Assembly (NCBI GenBank): GCA_003194525.1
Contig: NBIV01000088.1
Location: 124,001 to 188,000, forward strand
Direction: 5' to 3'
DNA from: Gracilariopsis chorda
Taxonomy: Eukaryota; Rhodophyta; Florideophyceae; Gracilariales; Gracilariaceae
DNA: 64,000 nt
Under the pieces are notes generated by a model. That model was given only the letters and a program-made list of their open reading frames with translations. It did no database searches and was not told where the DNA came from. Shown here piece by piece: positions 9,377 to 21,199 of the stretch (positions are counted from its first letter, which is position 1; each line of letters opens with the position of its first letter). Position numbers and translations under genes: made by a program.

Positions 9377-11759
9377 CGGTGAAATGGATCACGGCAAAAG
9401 ATGTTGGTAGAGAAGACAACTACCACACGGAGATGAACAGTGGTGATCGCAGAAGAGTAGACCTGTATTGGATAGATGTCTGACAGTAGCAATATGTTAG
9501 CAGTTGTAGAAAAGAAAAGGTTGTATTGATGTCTTGTCCAGTGTTCGAATAGTTTTGAAGGAATTGAAATGTCTCAATCTTACACTCTACAGCTGGATTG
9601 GAGTGACCTGTGCCAAAATGGGTACGGAAAGTGACTGAGAAGATTAGTTTTTGTAGAGTGCAAGTGGACGTCTTGAGTTCTAATGGGAGGAGTTGTAGAA
9701 GTGGTGGAGGAAGGAAAAGGATAACACTTTTTTTTGGGCCACGCAATAAGCAGTGAAAGTGTGTGTTATCTTGAGTGATGGTGGACAAATCCCAGCGGCC
9801 TGCAATAGGGTTGAATTGGGAGACGTTACTTGGCGCAGAGTATTTCACGCCAAAGAGTGGCGATTGGAGTGTTAAACTTGATATCATAGTAGCACTTGGG
9901 ATGTTTCATTGTCTTGAGGGGAAAGCATCGCGCGAAAACCTGTTGCGAAGACAAGCAATGCCTTTGGACGCAGCTTTGATTTGGCACATAAGGAGCTTGA
10001 AATATGGTTGGCTGTCCGATTATTGATTTTTCAGTCTTTTGACGGTGGTGGTGTGCGATATGGATATCTATACTTTCACGAGAGAGGTCTTGAAATAGAG
10101 CTGAGCTCCAAAATTTTGAATGTAAAAATAGATCAAGCACACTGGGTTGAGATGCCAAAATGAGCAAAAGCTCTAAAATATAGCTTCTTCCGGAATATAA
10201 AGCACTGGTAGTCTTGCCCTAAGCTCTGATGTTAATAGAAAACCCTCGCGAGCCCCTACAGGTACTATGCCCTTGTGCGTCCAGGCTGTCTTTGTTCCCT
10301 TCAGCTTAATTACCCACTCTGTCTGTCAATGTTCACCAACTTTCCAAGAGGCCAATTATTGTTGAGTTGTATCAGAGAAAGTCTAAATGAATAAGCAACT
10401 GGGACAGAGTCCCGTCTACAGCTTATTGTTGCACAATTCGCTACTCGAAAGACCAGCCACTATCAGCGGTGCTAACAGCAGGCAGAGCCTGGCTGGGAGA
10501 GCCTAGCAGGACCAGAATAGTTCGAATCCCTAGCTTAATTCTATGCTTCCAACGGAAATACCACTACTCGGCGATGCCCACAGCCCCCAAAAGCACAAGC
10601 GTCTAATGCACGTACAGAAGACCTATTGATCGACCAAGAACGTCCCATGGCGACGGAGAACATGTACACAGCCCCAAGATTGGACCAGCACCTGAACGAA
10701 AGCCTACGCTTTCGTCGTGTACGACCCTTTGATCGAACAACCAATGGTTGTCAACAGGAGAGCAGGATATCTTTGAGACTGCGCCAGAGCCCAGAAGGGT
10801 ACGTCTGCTACGTCTGCGCCGTCTGGCACTGAAGGTGGGTGATTCTCACTCACTGGGGCTCCCCTCTGCACACAAGTATCGGGGTCAATACAATAGGTCG
10901 GCTGTCTACTTAGACGGCAGCGTTGCCAGCACCCCAATGGGCTACACGACAGCACACTGCGCACTACCAGCGGCCAAAGGCTGGTAGTGACGAGGACTGA
11001 ATGGGTAGTACTCGGTGAGGGTGGGACACGAGGTGGACCTCGACTATAGTTGCGCAGGCTATAGCCGATGTTGTTGGCGTCGACACGGGAGTAAGTCCGG
11101 GAGCACTTGTGCTGCAATACCAGAACTGAAGTTCTGAAGCCACCAAGAATCCGGTGGACTCTTCTTAGAAGCTGGAGCGTGAGCTCGGCACATTAATATG
11201 GCCGTCCGCTATGACATCTGTCCTAAAGATAGTCTACTGCAATAAGCAGAGCACATAAATGTAAAAATGTACACGCGCCCACACTGCAGTCGGCCAACGC
11301 CGAGGGCCACATGTGGACATTCCACGCCCGATGGGCGCGTAGTCCAGGGTGACAGTGCCGGCCTAAACTAAAATTCAGGGCACTGCCTTCTAAAATAATT
11401 GTGCGGCTGCACCGTAACGGACAGGTCTCTGAACTCCATATAAGGGCAAAGCCCGTTGCGCTACACTTATATACGAATTCTTCGAATCTATAGTCCTTCA
11501 CTGCGCTCTTGGGAATAGCAGTGCTGACCCCTATACATATAGGTGATGTTCGTGTTCATATGCGGGTCGCGATACTTATTCTGAATAATACAGTGCACGC
11601 AACTCTCTTAAGCACACGCACCCAGGTGCCCATAGAGGGTGTGCAAGCATGACACTAATCACGCTTGCACAAAGCAAAAGAAGTGCCAAAAATGATTGCT
11701 GTGGCTGTTCATAGCAGTTCCCGTTTCATGCGGAGTACATATATGAATGGCGAAGCAGT
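9377..11759. other. No recognisable gene between the arms
   Basis: Open frames up to 155 codons exist on both strands (for example 9420-9887 minus and 9775-10026 plus) but none shows a domain, and the overlapping frames contradict one another. No internal repeats or RNA genes were found. It could hold the unrecognised remainder of the elements carrying the arms. Confidence 0.5.
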
Positions 11760-12241
11760 TTTAAGCACGCGAAATACGTAATGTGACATATAGTAGTACT
11801 GTAAGTCCTTCTTGTTTTTGTGCTTTTTAGCACCATCACGTTTGCCCATCACAGCTGACAAACGTCTAAGAATAGATCGATACAATTGTTCGCATGTAGT
11901 CTGTAGTCAAACTGCCCCATACATGAAGGATAGAATCCTTTAGATTTTCGATACTCTCAAACTGCTCTCAACTAGCATAGATCTTCCTAGCCATTAGACT
12001 CCAGTAATTCTCAATTATATTTAGATCAGGAGACATAGCTTTCCAAGATGAAAGGCGAACTGGATATCCAAGCAGTCAATTTCTAGTAAAGTTCGAGTGA
12101 TGAGTTGACGCATCATACTGTTGAAAAGTCCATGTTAACATAGTTTTAAAGATTTTATTAGTTGAAATTAGTAAGCAGAGCTCCAACGTATTACATTACT
12201 TCTTACAATTCTGAGTGCTCATCAAAAACATCAAATCATTA
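11760..12241 (-). pseudogene. Tc1/mariner transposase, C-terminal half
   Basis: Read on the minus strand from 12241 downwards: NTLELCLLIS..., then WTFQQYDASTHHS at about 12133-12095 (second catalytic block, family pattern WtFQQDNAsiHtS; here YD for DN). Next comes SPDLNIIENYWSLMARKIY at about 12040-11985 (the PDLNPIEN block), ending in a basic tail KRDGAKKHKNKKD near 11855-11815 in a shifted frame. A few stops and one frame change are present. The half starts exactly at the inner edge of the right arm and supplies what is missing from the half at 7037-7560. Confidence 0.8.
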
Positions 12242-12796
12242 ATGTAGTACAGTCGGTACTGCGCATGCTCCTAAAGATGGGCTGTTACGGAAGATTCCTA
12301 ATAGAGTACTGGTATTTTCTAACTGGTACCCCATGGCACACCACTCCAGAGGAATGGTTCCATCCGATTGTAATTCAATTACTTAGGATAAACGACCTTA
12401 GATTTTTGTAGGATACAGTAGATAGTTTCTGTCGAGGTCAGCTTGCGGCACTGTGTATAGTGCGCCGCTGAAAGCTCCCCCTCCGGGGAAGTAAACCAAG
12501 CACCGGCGAGGCTTGTTCCAGTTCGTCTGGTTCAACCTCGTGATATACACCTTCAGGTACACTACTACGTCATCCTCTAGGTGTGGTTTCTAAGGCGCTG
12601 ATACCCAGCGCATCCAATAGCAGCGCCTGTAGGATTATCGTACGCCCAGTGAACCCGCTCTCCGCCTGCTGGTTGCAGATCTCCTTTCAGGATGCCATCG
12701 GTTGCCGCTACTATGTTTGGGAGACCGCCACCTAATGGAACTCATCTGTTAGGTCGAATCTAAAGTTTCTATGTTACAGACGTTGTGCTCACCACT
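12242..12796 (-). repeat. Right arm of the ~556 bp inverted repeat
   Basis: Reverse-complement partner of 7561-8116. The matching end at 12796 (complement of AGTGGTGAGCACAAC) is the outer edge and the ATGTAGTAC end at 12242 is the inner edge. The flanks of the two arms do not give a clean target duplication. Confidence 0.85.
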
Positions 12797-12932
12797 TGCT
12801 ATACCACGGGTGGTCTCCTGACCTAGAAGATTCGTTCCTTAAGGTTTATCTAAGGAGCGCGACAGAAAAGTGCTACATTCACACCGACTGGACCCCCCCC
12901 GTAGTGAAATCATTCCTTAGACTGATTCGGAA

Positions 12933-15394
12933 GTGGATGTAAATAAACCTGACCTACTCTTGGAACCTACTCCGGAAACCCCCACTCAGGCTTCTCAGAT
13001 GCCGGGCTCCCAGGGTCGACGCAGCACGCGCAGCGCCCTTCAAGTACCCACCGCCATGCTGGATGATCCTGAACGTCTCCTACGGAATGCTGGCTCAAGT
13101 TTCGAACGCTTCCGACAACGCTTAAAGAGACTAAGCGACCCGAGGGCAGAGGATACCCACGCCACGCCTCAGGAGAATGCCGCAGTGGAAGTTGAAGAAC
13201 CCCAGACGGCGTCAAAACCACCGCCAACTCAGGACATCCAGACCCAGGGCGCGATATAACCTGATACGCGTATCCAGTCTATGGCCCCACGTCTGACTGA
13301 TTGGCTCTGGCAAGAGCTCGCCGAACGGATTCCTGCAGTTGTAGAGAGGCATTTTTGGATACTGCCACCACGCCCTAGTGGAGGAGATTGCGATCGCAAG
13401 TGCGCACCGCGTGGCAGACGCCTCTTCGACTCGGATGCTTTCCTAGAGTTGATTTCTAATGTTAACCGAGCGGGGGCTTGCTACTAAACCACGCAGCTAC
13501 GACAGGTAGCCGCGTTTGAAAGTGCTTATCTCGTACAGGAGAGGTCCCCTCTGTCAACAACTAAGGTAACGCCGGGTGAAGGCGGACAGGATACTGCCAT
13601 TACTCGTGATAGAGACGGACAGGATACCGCTGCAAGGAAACGGGGAAGCCCTAGGAATACCGCTATGAACCGTTTAGACCTAGCACGTCACGGAGGGAAG
13701 CAGGATACCGGTCACGACAAAATTCACCTTCGGAGAGGTGGAAAGGATACTTTGGTGGTGAATTGCGATAACGGGGACGACGTCAGGCCCCCAGACACCA
13801 CTCAGGAAAGACGAAGCCGAAAACAGAGGGACAGAAGAAGAAATAGAAGACACCCTGGCTCACAGAGTAGTACGGGATGCAATTACGAGAATAGCTCCGA
13901 CTCAGAGAACGATGGACCTCTGGAGAAGAAATGACCAAGGGTCAGGAAGATCATCCCGTTAAACGATCTATTCGCCAAGGTGGTGGATTATGAAACCTAC
14001 AGGTTGAATAATCGCTCCACTCTTTACGACATGTCGGTCGCTTAAAGACTTACGAATATTCAGCGCCGAATGGATATTAAAATGAAGAAATACCACTTTT
14101 CAGGAAATAACCCATCTCAGTGCTGAACTTCCTTACACGCTTCCGTTCGGCGTGTAACACCAACGGCGTGCATGATGGTGCCGCCATGTGGTACTTTCAG
14201 TTCTACCACACTGGGCAGGCGCACTCCCTCGTGCAGCCCGGTCTCACAGGAGAAAGCGCCATCGTGGAAGATCCTGGAACGGAAGTCCTGATGACGTACC
14301 ACGAGGTGGTCAACCTCCTTCTCAAACGGTACGCCACAGACGAGGTGATTTCAGATGCCAATGCTGACGTCACTTCCTACGGGTAGAGTACGGGAAGGAC
14401 CGAAACAAAGTTTCCCCAGAAACTGCAAAGCAAGCCTTAAGGTGCGGAAACGTGTACTCTAAACGGCGGTTAAAGTCGCGGTTCGTCGAGGGACTCCTCC
14501 TTTCGATGGGCGCGAGGGTGCGAAAACATTTGACCACGCATCCTCGGACCACCTATATGGAGTTAGCCCACTTCGCAGAATCCTACGGGGATACCAATCG
14601 CGCTACAGGCCGAAGCCAAGCTCCGCTTTCCGAAAAACTCTCCGCCTCAAGGAATCGGGCGGCTGCAGCCTTTACGTTGGACACCAGCACCTCAGGAGAT
14701 GCGGAAGACCTAACGATCGAACAGGAGAAGGACGCCCTTGCTCTCATCTTCGTGTCACCCCAGAGGTTACCGTCCCGTTCATGGACACCGTCGTCATCCT
14801 CCTCATACACCTCAGCGGGATCCTTTCGGAACATCCGCTTCGCAAATCCTCGAATTTACCCACCAACTTCTAAGATTTGCTTGTCCCAAGAACCGTTGCA
14901 CTGCACAAATCTCACCCCAGCAATGAGGGCCGTCATCCTTCAGGAGAGGGAGAAGAATTTCCAGGGAGCGAAAGACACCTATTCGGAGAATGATAGTTGT
15001 CATACAGCTTATGGCAGTTTCTGTTCCCCTCTAGGTCATTATGGATACCGCACCCCATTTGGAAAAGCCGCTCAACCAGTCCCGACGCCACCTACACAGT
15101 GACTGGCTGTCTCTGTTGCAGCTCCGATCACCTTGCAAGGGTGCGCTGCGACCCCAGTTCCACCGCCGCAACTGAACGTAGCGCCTGGAACTCCGACACC
15201 CTCCACTCAGGAAAACCCTCAAGACCGCGCGTAGAGGATCCGCATGGCTCCCTTCCGTCGTTTCTTAGTGCAGCGGAAGTTGCCTCAAGGAAAAGGGAGA
15301 ACCCGTGTGCCAAGTCGCAATGAAATTGGTGGACTGCCCACGCCAAAATGCAACGGAATCACTGATTTCACCATTTTCAACGGACCTATCTACC
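12933..15394 (+). pseudogene. Gypsy element B, gag region (fossil)
   Basis: Fragments of a Ty3/gypsy gag on the plus strand. An acidic/proline-rich N-terminal region lies at 12933-13259. A Retrotrans_gag-like stretch is at about 14120-14560 (AMWYFQFYHTGQAHSL..., MTYHEVVNLLLKRYAT). Downstream gag runs to about 15100. The element is old and broken many times. It belongs to a different subfamily from A, D and C. It is interrupted at 15394/15395 by element A, and a protease fragment of a similar element resumes on the far side at 25749. No LTR of B is recognised. Confidence 0.65.
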
Positions 15395-16220
15395 TGAAGT
15401 GCAACGCCCTCAGGGAGGGATTCTTGGTACTTGAATGCTTTCCCGATACTATCGGTTGTGTAGTTTGTATATGAAATACACCCCACAATGGTGGATATGG
15501 ACACGTGGGACACGGTTTTGGGTCAATTGGCGGTTGGCCACAGTAGTGGATGTTGCCATGAAATGTGGAGTATTTTAGTTGATTTTATTTATTATTTTCA
15601 CACCCATTTCTGGGAAGCTAGTACTTAGTGCGACGGCGCACTGCCGTCGCACCGGTAAACCTTCCCCAACAAGGGAGCCCAACCTGGGGAATTGGCTCTA
15701 GTTGTTACCGTTTGCGCGCGTGCTCTACTCATCCTTGGAGGGAAACGCCGTGAACCACTGGACATCTAACCCCCTTGCACATCTAAAGAGGCCCATCCTT
15801 GGGAATATAATTGTTTCAATCACATTGGTGTTTCGCCCTGTATAGGGAGTCCAGTCCACCGGCATTGCCGTATTTGTTCGTCGCTCTCGCGACTCACCCA
15901 CGCCCACTCTTTCTCCTTTTCCTTTCACTCTTCTCCTTTTCCCCTTTCAGGGTAGTACATCCCGCTTCCGTCGTGTGCGCGTCCGCTCACACACACCCAC
16001 TTACGTGGAAACATATCTCTACTGAGGATCACAGCCCGCTCACGCGGATACCGATTCTTCGCCTTCACCTCCCTGCGCAAGTCGCGACAGGTGTCCCTGG
16101 TCCTACAAACCAGCTTCACCGTGACACCTCTGGGAGGGCTCTACCCAACTGGGTTCACCTCGTGAGAGGAAGATCCCGAACGTCTTTTGGTGTTTTTCCC
16201 CTTTGGGGCATTGCACCAAA
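15395..16220 (+). repeat. 5' LTR of gypsy A
   Basis: Begins TGAAGTGCAACG and matches 24916-25748 along its length; a third, more diverged copy ends element D (40673-41470). It contains a perfect 10 bp-stem hairpin GTGCGACGGC...GCCGTCGCAC at 15628-15652, conserved in A's 3' LTR. A long pyrimidine tract ends in TTTCAGGG near 15945-15956, which would serve as a 3' splice site. The end is set at the position that gives the best target duplication. Confidence 0.85.
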
Positions 16221-16223
16221 AAG

Positions 16224-16240
16224 TGGTCTCCCGACTTTAA
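16224..16240 (+). promoter_or_regulatory. Candidate primer-binding site of gypsy A
   Basis: TGGTCTCCCGAC starts about 3 bases after the 5' LTR. It opens with TGG, the complement of a tRNA CCA end, as LTR element primer sites do. The tRNA was not identified. Confidence 0.45.
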
Positions 16241-16325
16241 ATTGGTTTTTGTTTTCCCTCTTACGAGGTTTGTTTTCATTCACCGGAAGTTCCGTGATCG
16301 TTTCCCCTCGTAACGGTATTTTCTC

Positions 16326-18494
16326 ATGTCGAGAAATCCCTCCGATGCGGAGCCAGTGGTGACGCGTAGTCGCTTCCGCGACAACGCGGACACTTCCGAA
16401 GTTCGGTTCGTACCCCGTATACCTATACAGACAAGTTCCAGCCGTGCTGGAGCCGCTTCATCTCGGAATGATACCCCCGACCGGGAACCCCGGAACCTCC
16501 TTTTGCCCTCGTTTTCACCCCCGCAGGGGAATGCAGCATCGACTCCGGCTGTTGCGGCAGTGCCCCAGGCACCCCTGCCTGCTCCCGCTGTCGCGGCTTC
16601 AAGCCCCCGTGGAACGGGCGATAACACCCCCCAGGGGACTTCCTTGGAATCCCAGGTCCGCACTCTGTGGACCTCCCATGACACCCTTGTAGGGGAACTA
16701 AAATCCCTCCAAGAGGTGGTCTTGGCAACCCCGGTAAAGGAGGTTGCCGAAGAACTCCGTGTTTCACAGTCTGACGTCAACTCCGTGTTGGAGAGTTTGG
16801 GACAACCCCCACCTTCATCGAAGGAGTTGAAGCCCGATTTGATCGGATTGGTGCCCGCCTGGAGACGGTGGAGCAGTTCGTCCTCATGGACAAACCATCC
16901 CTGGATGATCCAGTAAACGAGGCATCGCACAACGACCAGCTTGCTGGGAAGAAGAAACGCCGTCATCGACGGAAAAAACCACCAAAAATATTCGGACTCG
17001 GATTCTTCGACATCGTCGGACTCATCCCGAAACCATTCGGTTAGCTCGAGCTCCTCGGACTCCGACTCGGAGGACGAGAAGCGAGGCTACTCCTCCCGCT
17101 CGAAGCGGCCATCGGCCACTGAAGGTATGGTCCGAACCCGCCGGAAGGGGAGAAGACACCCCGGTCTTCGGGAATTGAAACCAACAAACCCAGATTACCG
17201 GAAGCTTTTATCATACCGGTACTACCGGCTCGAAGTCTCGTCACTTGGACGTACGCCCCGTGGTACGGGAAAGGTGCGAGAATGCATTAAGCGAATGGAG
17301 CTCTCGCTCCGCAACCAGTATTTTACGGGAGAGGACCCAGTCCTAGTACTGGATTTCCTATCCCGCTTTGTAGCGGAGGCCGATATCCTCGGTATGAATG
17401 AGGGACAAGCCTATTTGGCTTTACCGTATTTCTTACGGAGAGTGGCGGAGGACCAATACAACTCTGTCAGAGGATCTTCTCGTGCCTCCGAGGGAGGAGT
17501 TACTTGCTGGCCGGAGGCTGTGCAGTATCTACTGCGCTCCTACGCCACAAACACCGCTATTCAGCAGGTTATCCTCGCTTTGCGAGATACACGCCAGCGT
17601 GCTGGAGAGACCGAGACCGATTACTCGGTGCGCCTTAACAAGGCTTTCCACAGATGTGGTAACGTATACCCCGCTGGGGAGCGCAGTACTATGTTCATCG
17701 ATGGTCTTGACACGGCAATCCGGAGTTTAGTTACCCGTTATCGGAAGGACAAGCGGAGGATTACCTATTTCGAGCTGGTCCAACACGCCCGAGCGGAAGG
17801 GGATGCACTTAGTGCAAGAACTCCTAACAATCGGTCTAAATCCGCCAAGGCGTTGTTGCTAGAAAGCGAACCTTCCTCACTCCCGCTCAGTGCGGATGGG
17901 AACCCTGGACAAGGATTTGATACCGTGCATTTAGTGCAGTGGGATGGTTTGTCGATACCCACCAGTGATTTGCCGTCGACCACGGAGATGACCTGTGATA
18001 CGGGAACAGAATATCCCGTTCTATACGGTGGTAACGGTCGGGTCCAACCCCAACGAATCCCGTTTTCAAACGGTCAATCCCGTTATCAACGGCCTGGATG
18101 GACTGACACCCGCCCTGTGGTTCGCTTCTCCGATACTCGGAATAATAATCCGCGTGTCGCGGTGTTGGCTCTGATTTGCCACCTGTGCTATGCCCATGGC
18201 CATACCTCACCTCAGTGTATTTGTTCACTGAAGGATATGGCCAAGGTAGTGGCACATTATGAGGCCCTCACTCCAGAGAAGAAACGTTCCGTCCCGACGG
18301 CTGCCTACCTCCGTGCTAAAACGGACTTTTCCCATGCCCTACCACAGACCCCGCGGCAAGCTTCATACACCCCGATTCGGGAGATCACGCAACCATCCGT
18401 TGCAACCCCCGCTTATGCGGATAGAAACCCCCGTCAACGGGATGAAGCACTCGTTGTCGAGGAAACCAACCCACCGCCGAAGGCGGAAAACTAA
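16326..18494 (+). pseudogene. Gypsy A gag
   Basis: Gag encodes the particle shell. A Ser/Pro-rich N-terminal part is followed by a serine/acidic tract (about 16990-17090) and a Retrotrans_gag-type region around 17290-17720 (LSLRNQYFTGEDPVLVLDFL, YLALPYFLRRVAEDQY). A CCHC zinc knuckle C-H-L-C-x4-H-x4-C lies near 18177-18215. The homologous segment of element C (FVTEMDMIGMSEAQSYVALP) shows they share a family. Confidence 0.8.
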
Positions 18495-18511
18495 CTGAGG
18501 GAGTCTCCCCT

Positions 18512-19213
18512 TTGGGAGAGGCGTCCTCAAAAATGAGGCTGTTGGCGCCCGAGGCGTCCTCGCCTCGCTCCCCGGTGAAAGTCCTCTCGAGGAAAGACAC
18601 CGCTGACGCGTACTCTGCGCACCTCGGTGTGTTGCGTCGCCCGTGGATACGGAGTAAAAATCCCCGGATTCCCGGTAGAGTCTTGGTCTTGGCCAAGCGC
18701 AATTATAAGGTCTATGCCGACCATGGCCTTGATCCCCAGTTTATGTTGAGGTTTCTCACCGTCCTGGATACAGGTGCAGGCCCCAACTTTGTTGTGGAAT
18801 CATTGTTACCCCCGCTTGTGCGGTCTCGTATCAGCTCTGACGCGGTCCCCGACATTTCGGATGCGAACAACAATCCGTTACAAACGGTGGGTACAGTGGA
18901 CCTCGTGGTGAGACTTGGTACCTCTGTGGTGAAGTTGGAATTCATCGTTTGCCGTTCATTGGCAGCACCAGTCATAGTAGGATGTGATTACTGCGACAGA
19001 TTTGTCGACTCAATCAGGCCCCGCCTCAGGCATGTAGAACTTGACGACGGATCGTCGGTTCCGATTGTTCGCCGCCCGCTAAAGCGGTCCTCTCGGAAAC
19101 AAATTCCGCTCCTGCTGCGCAGGAACAACCGCCCGCGTCCTGCGAGTCCACCAAGCTCCGCGTCGCTGCCTCGGTTTCTATACCACCTGAGTCCCAAGTT
19201 TAGGTGCGTGTGA
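18512..19213 (+). CDS. Gypsy A aspartic protease region
   Basis: Pepsin-like retroelement protease that cuts the polyprotein. The catalytic motif LDTGAGPNF lies at about 18764-18790 and a VGCDYCDRF block near 18978. The same block recurs in element D (32563-32964) and, diverged, in B (25830) and C (31104-31300). It follows gag by 17 bases and overlaps the start of the pol frame. Confidence 0.8.
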   Translation: MGEASSKMRLLAPEASSPRSPVKVLSRKDTADAYSAHLGVLRRPWIRSKNPRIPGRVLVLAKRNYKVYADHGLDPQFMLRFLTVLDTGAGPNFVVESLLPPLVRSRISSDAVPDISDANNNPLQTVGTVDLVVRLGTSVVKLEFIVCRSLAAPVIVGCDYCDRFVDSIRPRLRHVELDDGSSVPIVRRPLKRSSRKQIPLLLRRNNRPRPASPPSSASLPRFLYHLSPKFRCV

Positions 19214-21150
19214 ATTCCCGTCAACACGGTCTTCGGGTTATACAACCCCTCACCTCGTTGTACGAGAAATCCCAGCTGGCGCTGGCTAATGGAATTGTCT
19301 CCATTTCCCCGGATGTTCCTTTCCGGATATTGGTTGCCAACCTTGGCAAACACCCCCAGTATCTGGTAAAACACCAAGTAATTGGGAGTGTAACCTCCCA
19401 TCCTATGGGAATGCTGCCAACGAAGATGACAGCCGCCGATGTACTCGGAGTTACCACCTCTTCTGAGGAGTTCGCCCCGCCGTCCGAAGACGTCAAGTCT
19501 AAGGAGGGGGTGGAAACCGCTACTTCAGCGTCGAACACACCGAGTAACTCAGAATTGCGAACCACACCTGTTCCACAGGACAATACTCCATCGAGCAACG
19601 ACCGGATTGAACCGGAAAAGGCACTTGAAGCGCTGGACTTCAGCCACGTGCCAGAGTCGCACCGCGACAAACTCCGTACCATGTTACGGGAATTCACCAC
19701 AATGTGGGATGGCTCGCTTGGTGAGATTAATGCAACGGAAATCCGTATCGATTTACTCCCCGGTGCGCAACCGGTTGCACAACCCCCTTACAGGGCAGGT
19801 CCGAAAGCTCGGGAAGAGGAGCAGTCCCAAGTGGACAAGATGCCTCGCGCAGGTGTGATTGAGCCCCCTCAATCACCCTGGGCATCCCCAGTTGTACTGG
19901 CTTTGAAGGCCGACGGACCCTGGAGGTTCTGTGTCGACTACCGCCGGCTCAATGCCGTGACTGTAAAGGACACGTAACCTATCCCTCGTATGGACGAGTG
20001 TGTTGACTCCCTCGGAGACGCCACCGTTTTCACGGCTCTCGATGCCAATTGGGGATATTGGCAAGTACCTGTCAGACAGGAGGATCGCGACAAAACCGCA
20101 TTCACCTGCCACGCAGGAACGTACCGCTTCAAGCGGATGCCATTTGGGTTAACCAACGCCCCCACCACCTTTCAGCGTGCAGTAGATATTCTACTCAACC
20201 GCTTTAAGTGGCGGAGTTGTCTGGTCTACCTTGATGATATTATCATGTTCTCCAACTCGTTGGACGACCATCTCACTCACGTCCGAGACGTGCTGACCAT
20301 ACTCCGCGATGCGGGAACTACCCTCAAGTTGAGGAAATGCGAGTTTTTCACAGATACTGTGAAGTATCTGGGTCACATTATCCGTCCTAGACGGTTAGCG
20401 ATCGAGAAAGCTCGAGTCAAATCCCTCGTTGAGGCGAAAGAGCCCTGTACTCAAACGGAACTGCGCTCCTTTTTGGGGCTGGTCAACGTCTATGGACGGT
20501 TCATCCCGAACTTTTCGGATACCGCAGCGCACCTGAACGCGTTGTTGCGAAAGGGGAACCACCCAAAACTGGGAACATTTACACCCGAGCAATCGGAAGC
20601 CTTTAACTCCTTGAAGGAGGCTGTCACATCAGCACCAATCCTACATCTCCCAAAACTTGGGTTGCCATACTCCGTAGATACGGACTCGAACGACTACCAA
20701 GTCGGGTGTGCTCTTTTTCAAACCACCCCCGAGGCGGAACGACATCCAATTGGTTATTGGTCGCGCTCGCTCAATGTTCATGAGCAGAACTAATCCGTAT
20801 CGGAGAAAGAGTGCCTTGCCGTCGTATGGGCGATGACCACTCTGCGCCCCTACCTTATGGGAGTTCACTTCACCGTGTACGCGGATCATTCCTCATTGAG
20901 GTGGTTAATGAATATCTCCGACCCGTCGGGACGCCTCATGCGCTGGAGACTCCGCCTCGCGGACTATGACTTTCAAGTCATTTATAAAAAGGGCGCGCAG
21001 AACACCCAAGGCGACGCCCTGTCGCGTTTACCCACAAGTGGGGAAGCACTCCCAACGGAGGATGATGAAGTCCCATGTTTCATGGCCAAGGGCCCGGATG
21101 ATCCGGAATGTGCCGTCGAGGCTGGGCCAGAAAACTGGGACAAGGATGCT
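19204..21150 (+). pseudogene. Gypsy A reverse transcriptase and RNase H
   Basis: RT copies RNA to DNA; RNase H removes the template. RT blocks in order: PYRAGPKAREEE, WASPVVLALKADGPWRFCVDYRRLN (about 19877-19950), FTALDANWGYWQVPV (about 20030-20075), MPFGLTNAPTTFQ (about 20140-20180) and the catalytic VYLDDIIMFS (about 20224-20253). RNase H begins near 20670 (VDTDSNDYQVGCALFQ) and includes VYADHSSLRWLM (about 20878-20913). Confidence 0.85.
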
Positions 21151-21199
21151 GACTTTGACGAATTACTCGCATCGCGAGATGAATCTGAGAGCCCGTTAC

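Noticed and set aside
9420-9887. 155-codon minus-strand ORF between the arms
   Set aside because: Low-complexity Ser/Thr/Leu composition, no domain, and overlapped by equally unconvincing plus-strand frames.
10440-10545. tRNA-like stretch with AGTTCGAATCC (B-box-like)
   Set aside because: No acceptor stem, no convincing A box and no T-stem pairing; at most a decayed tRNA-derived SINE fragment.
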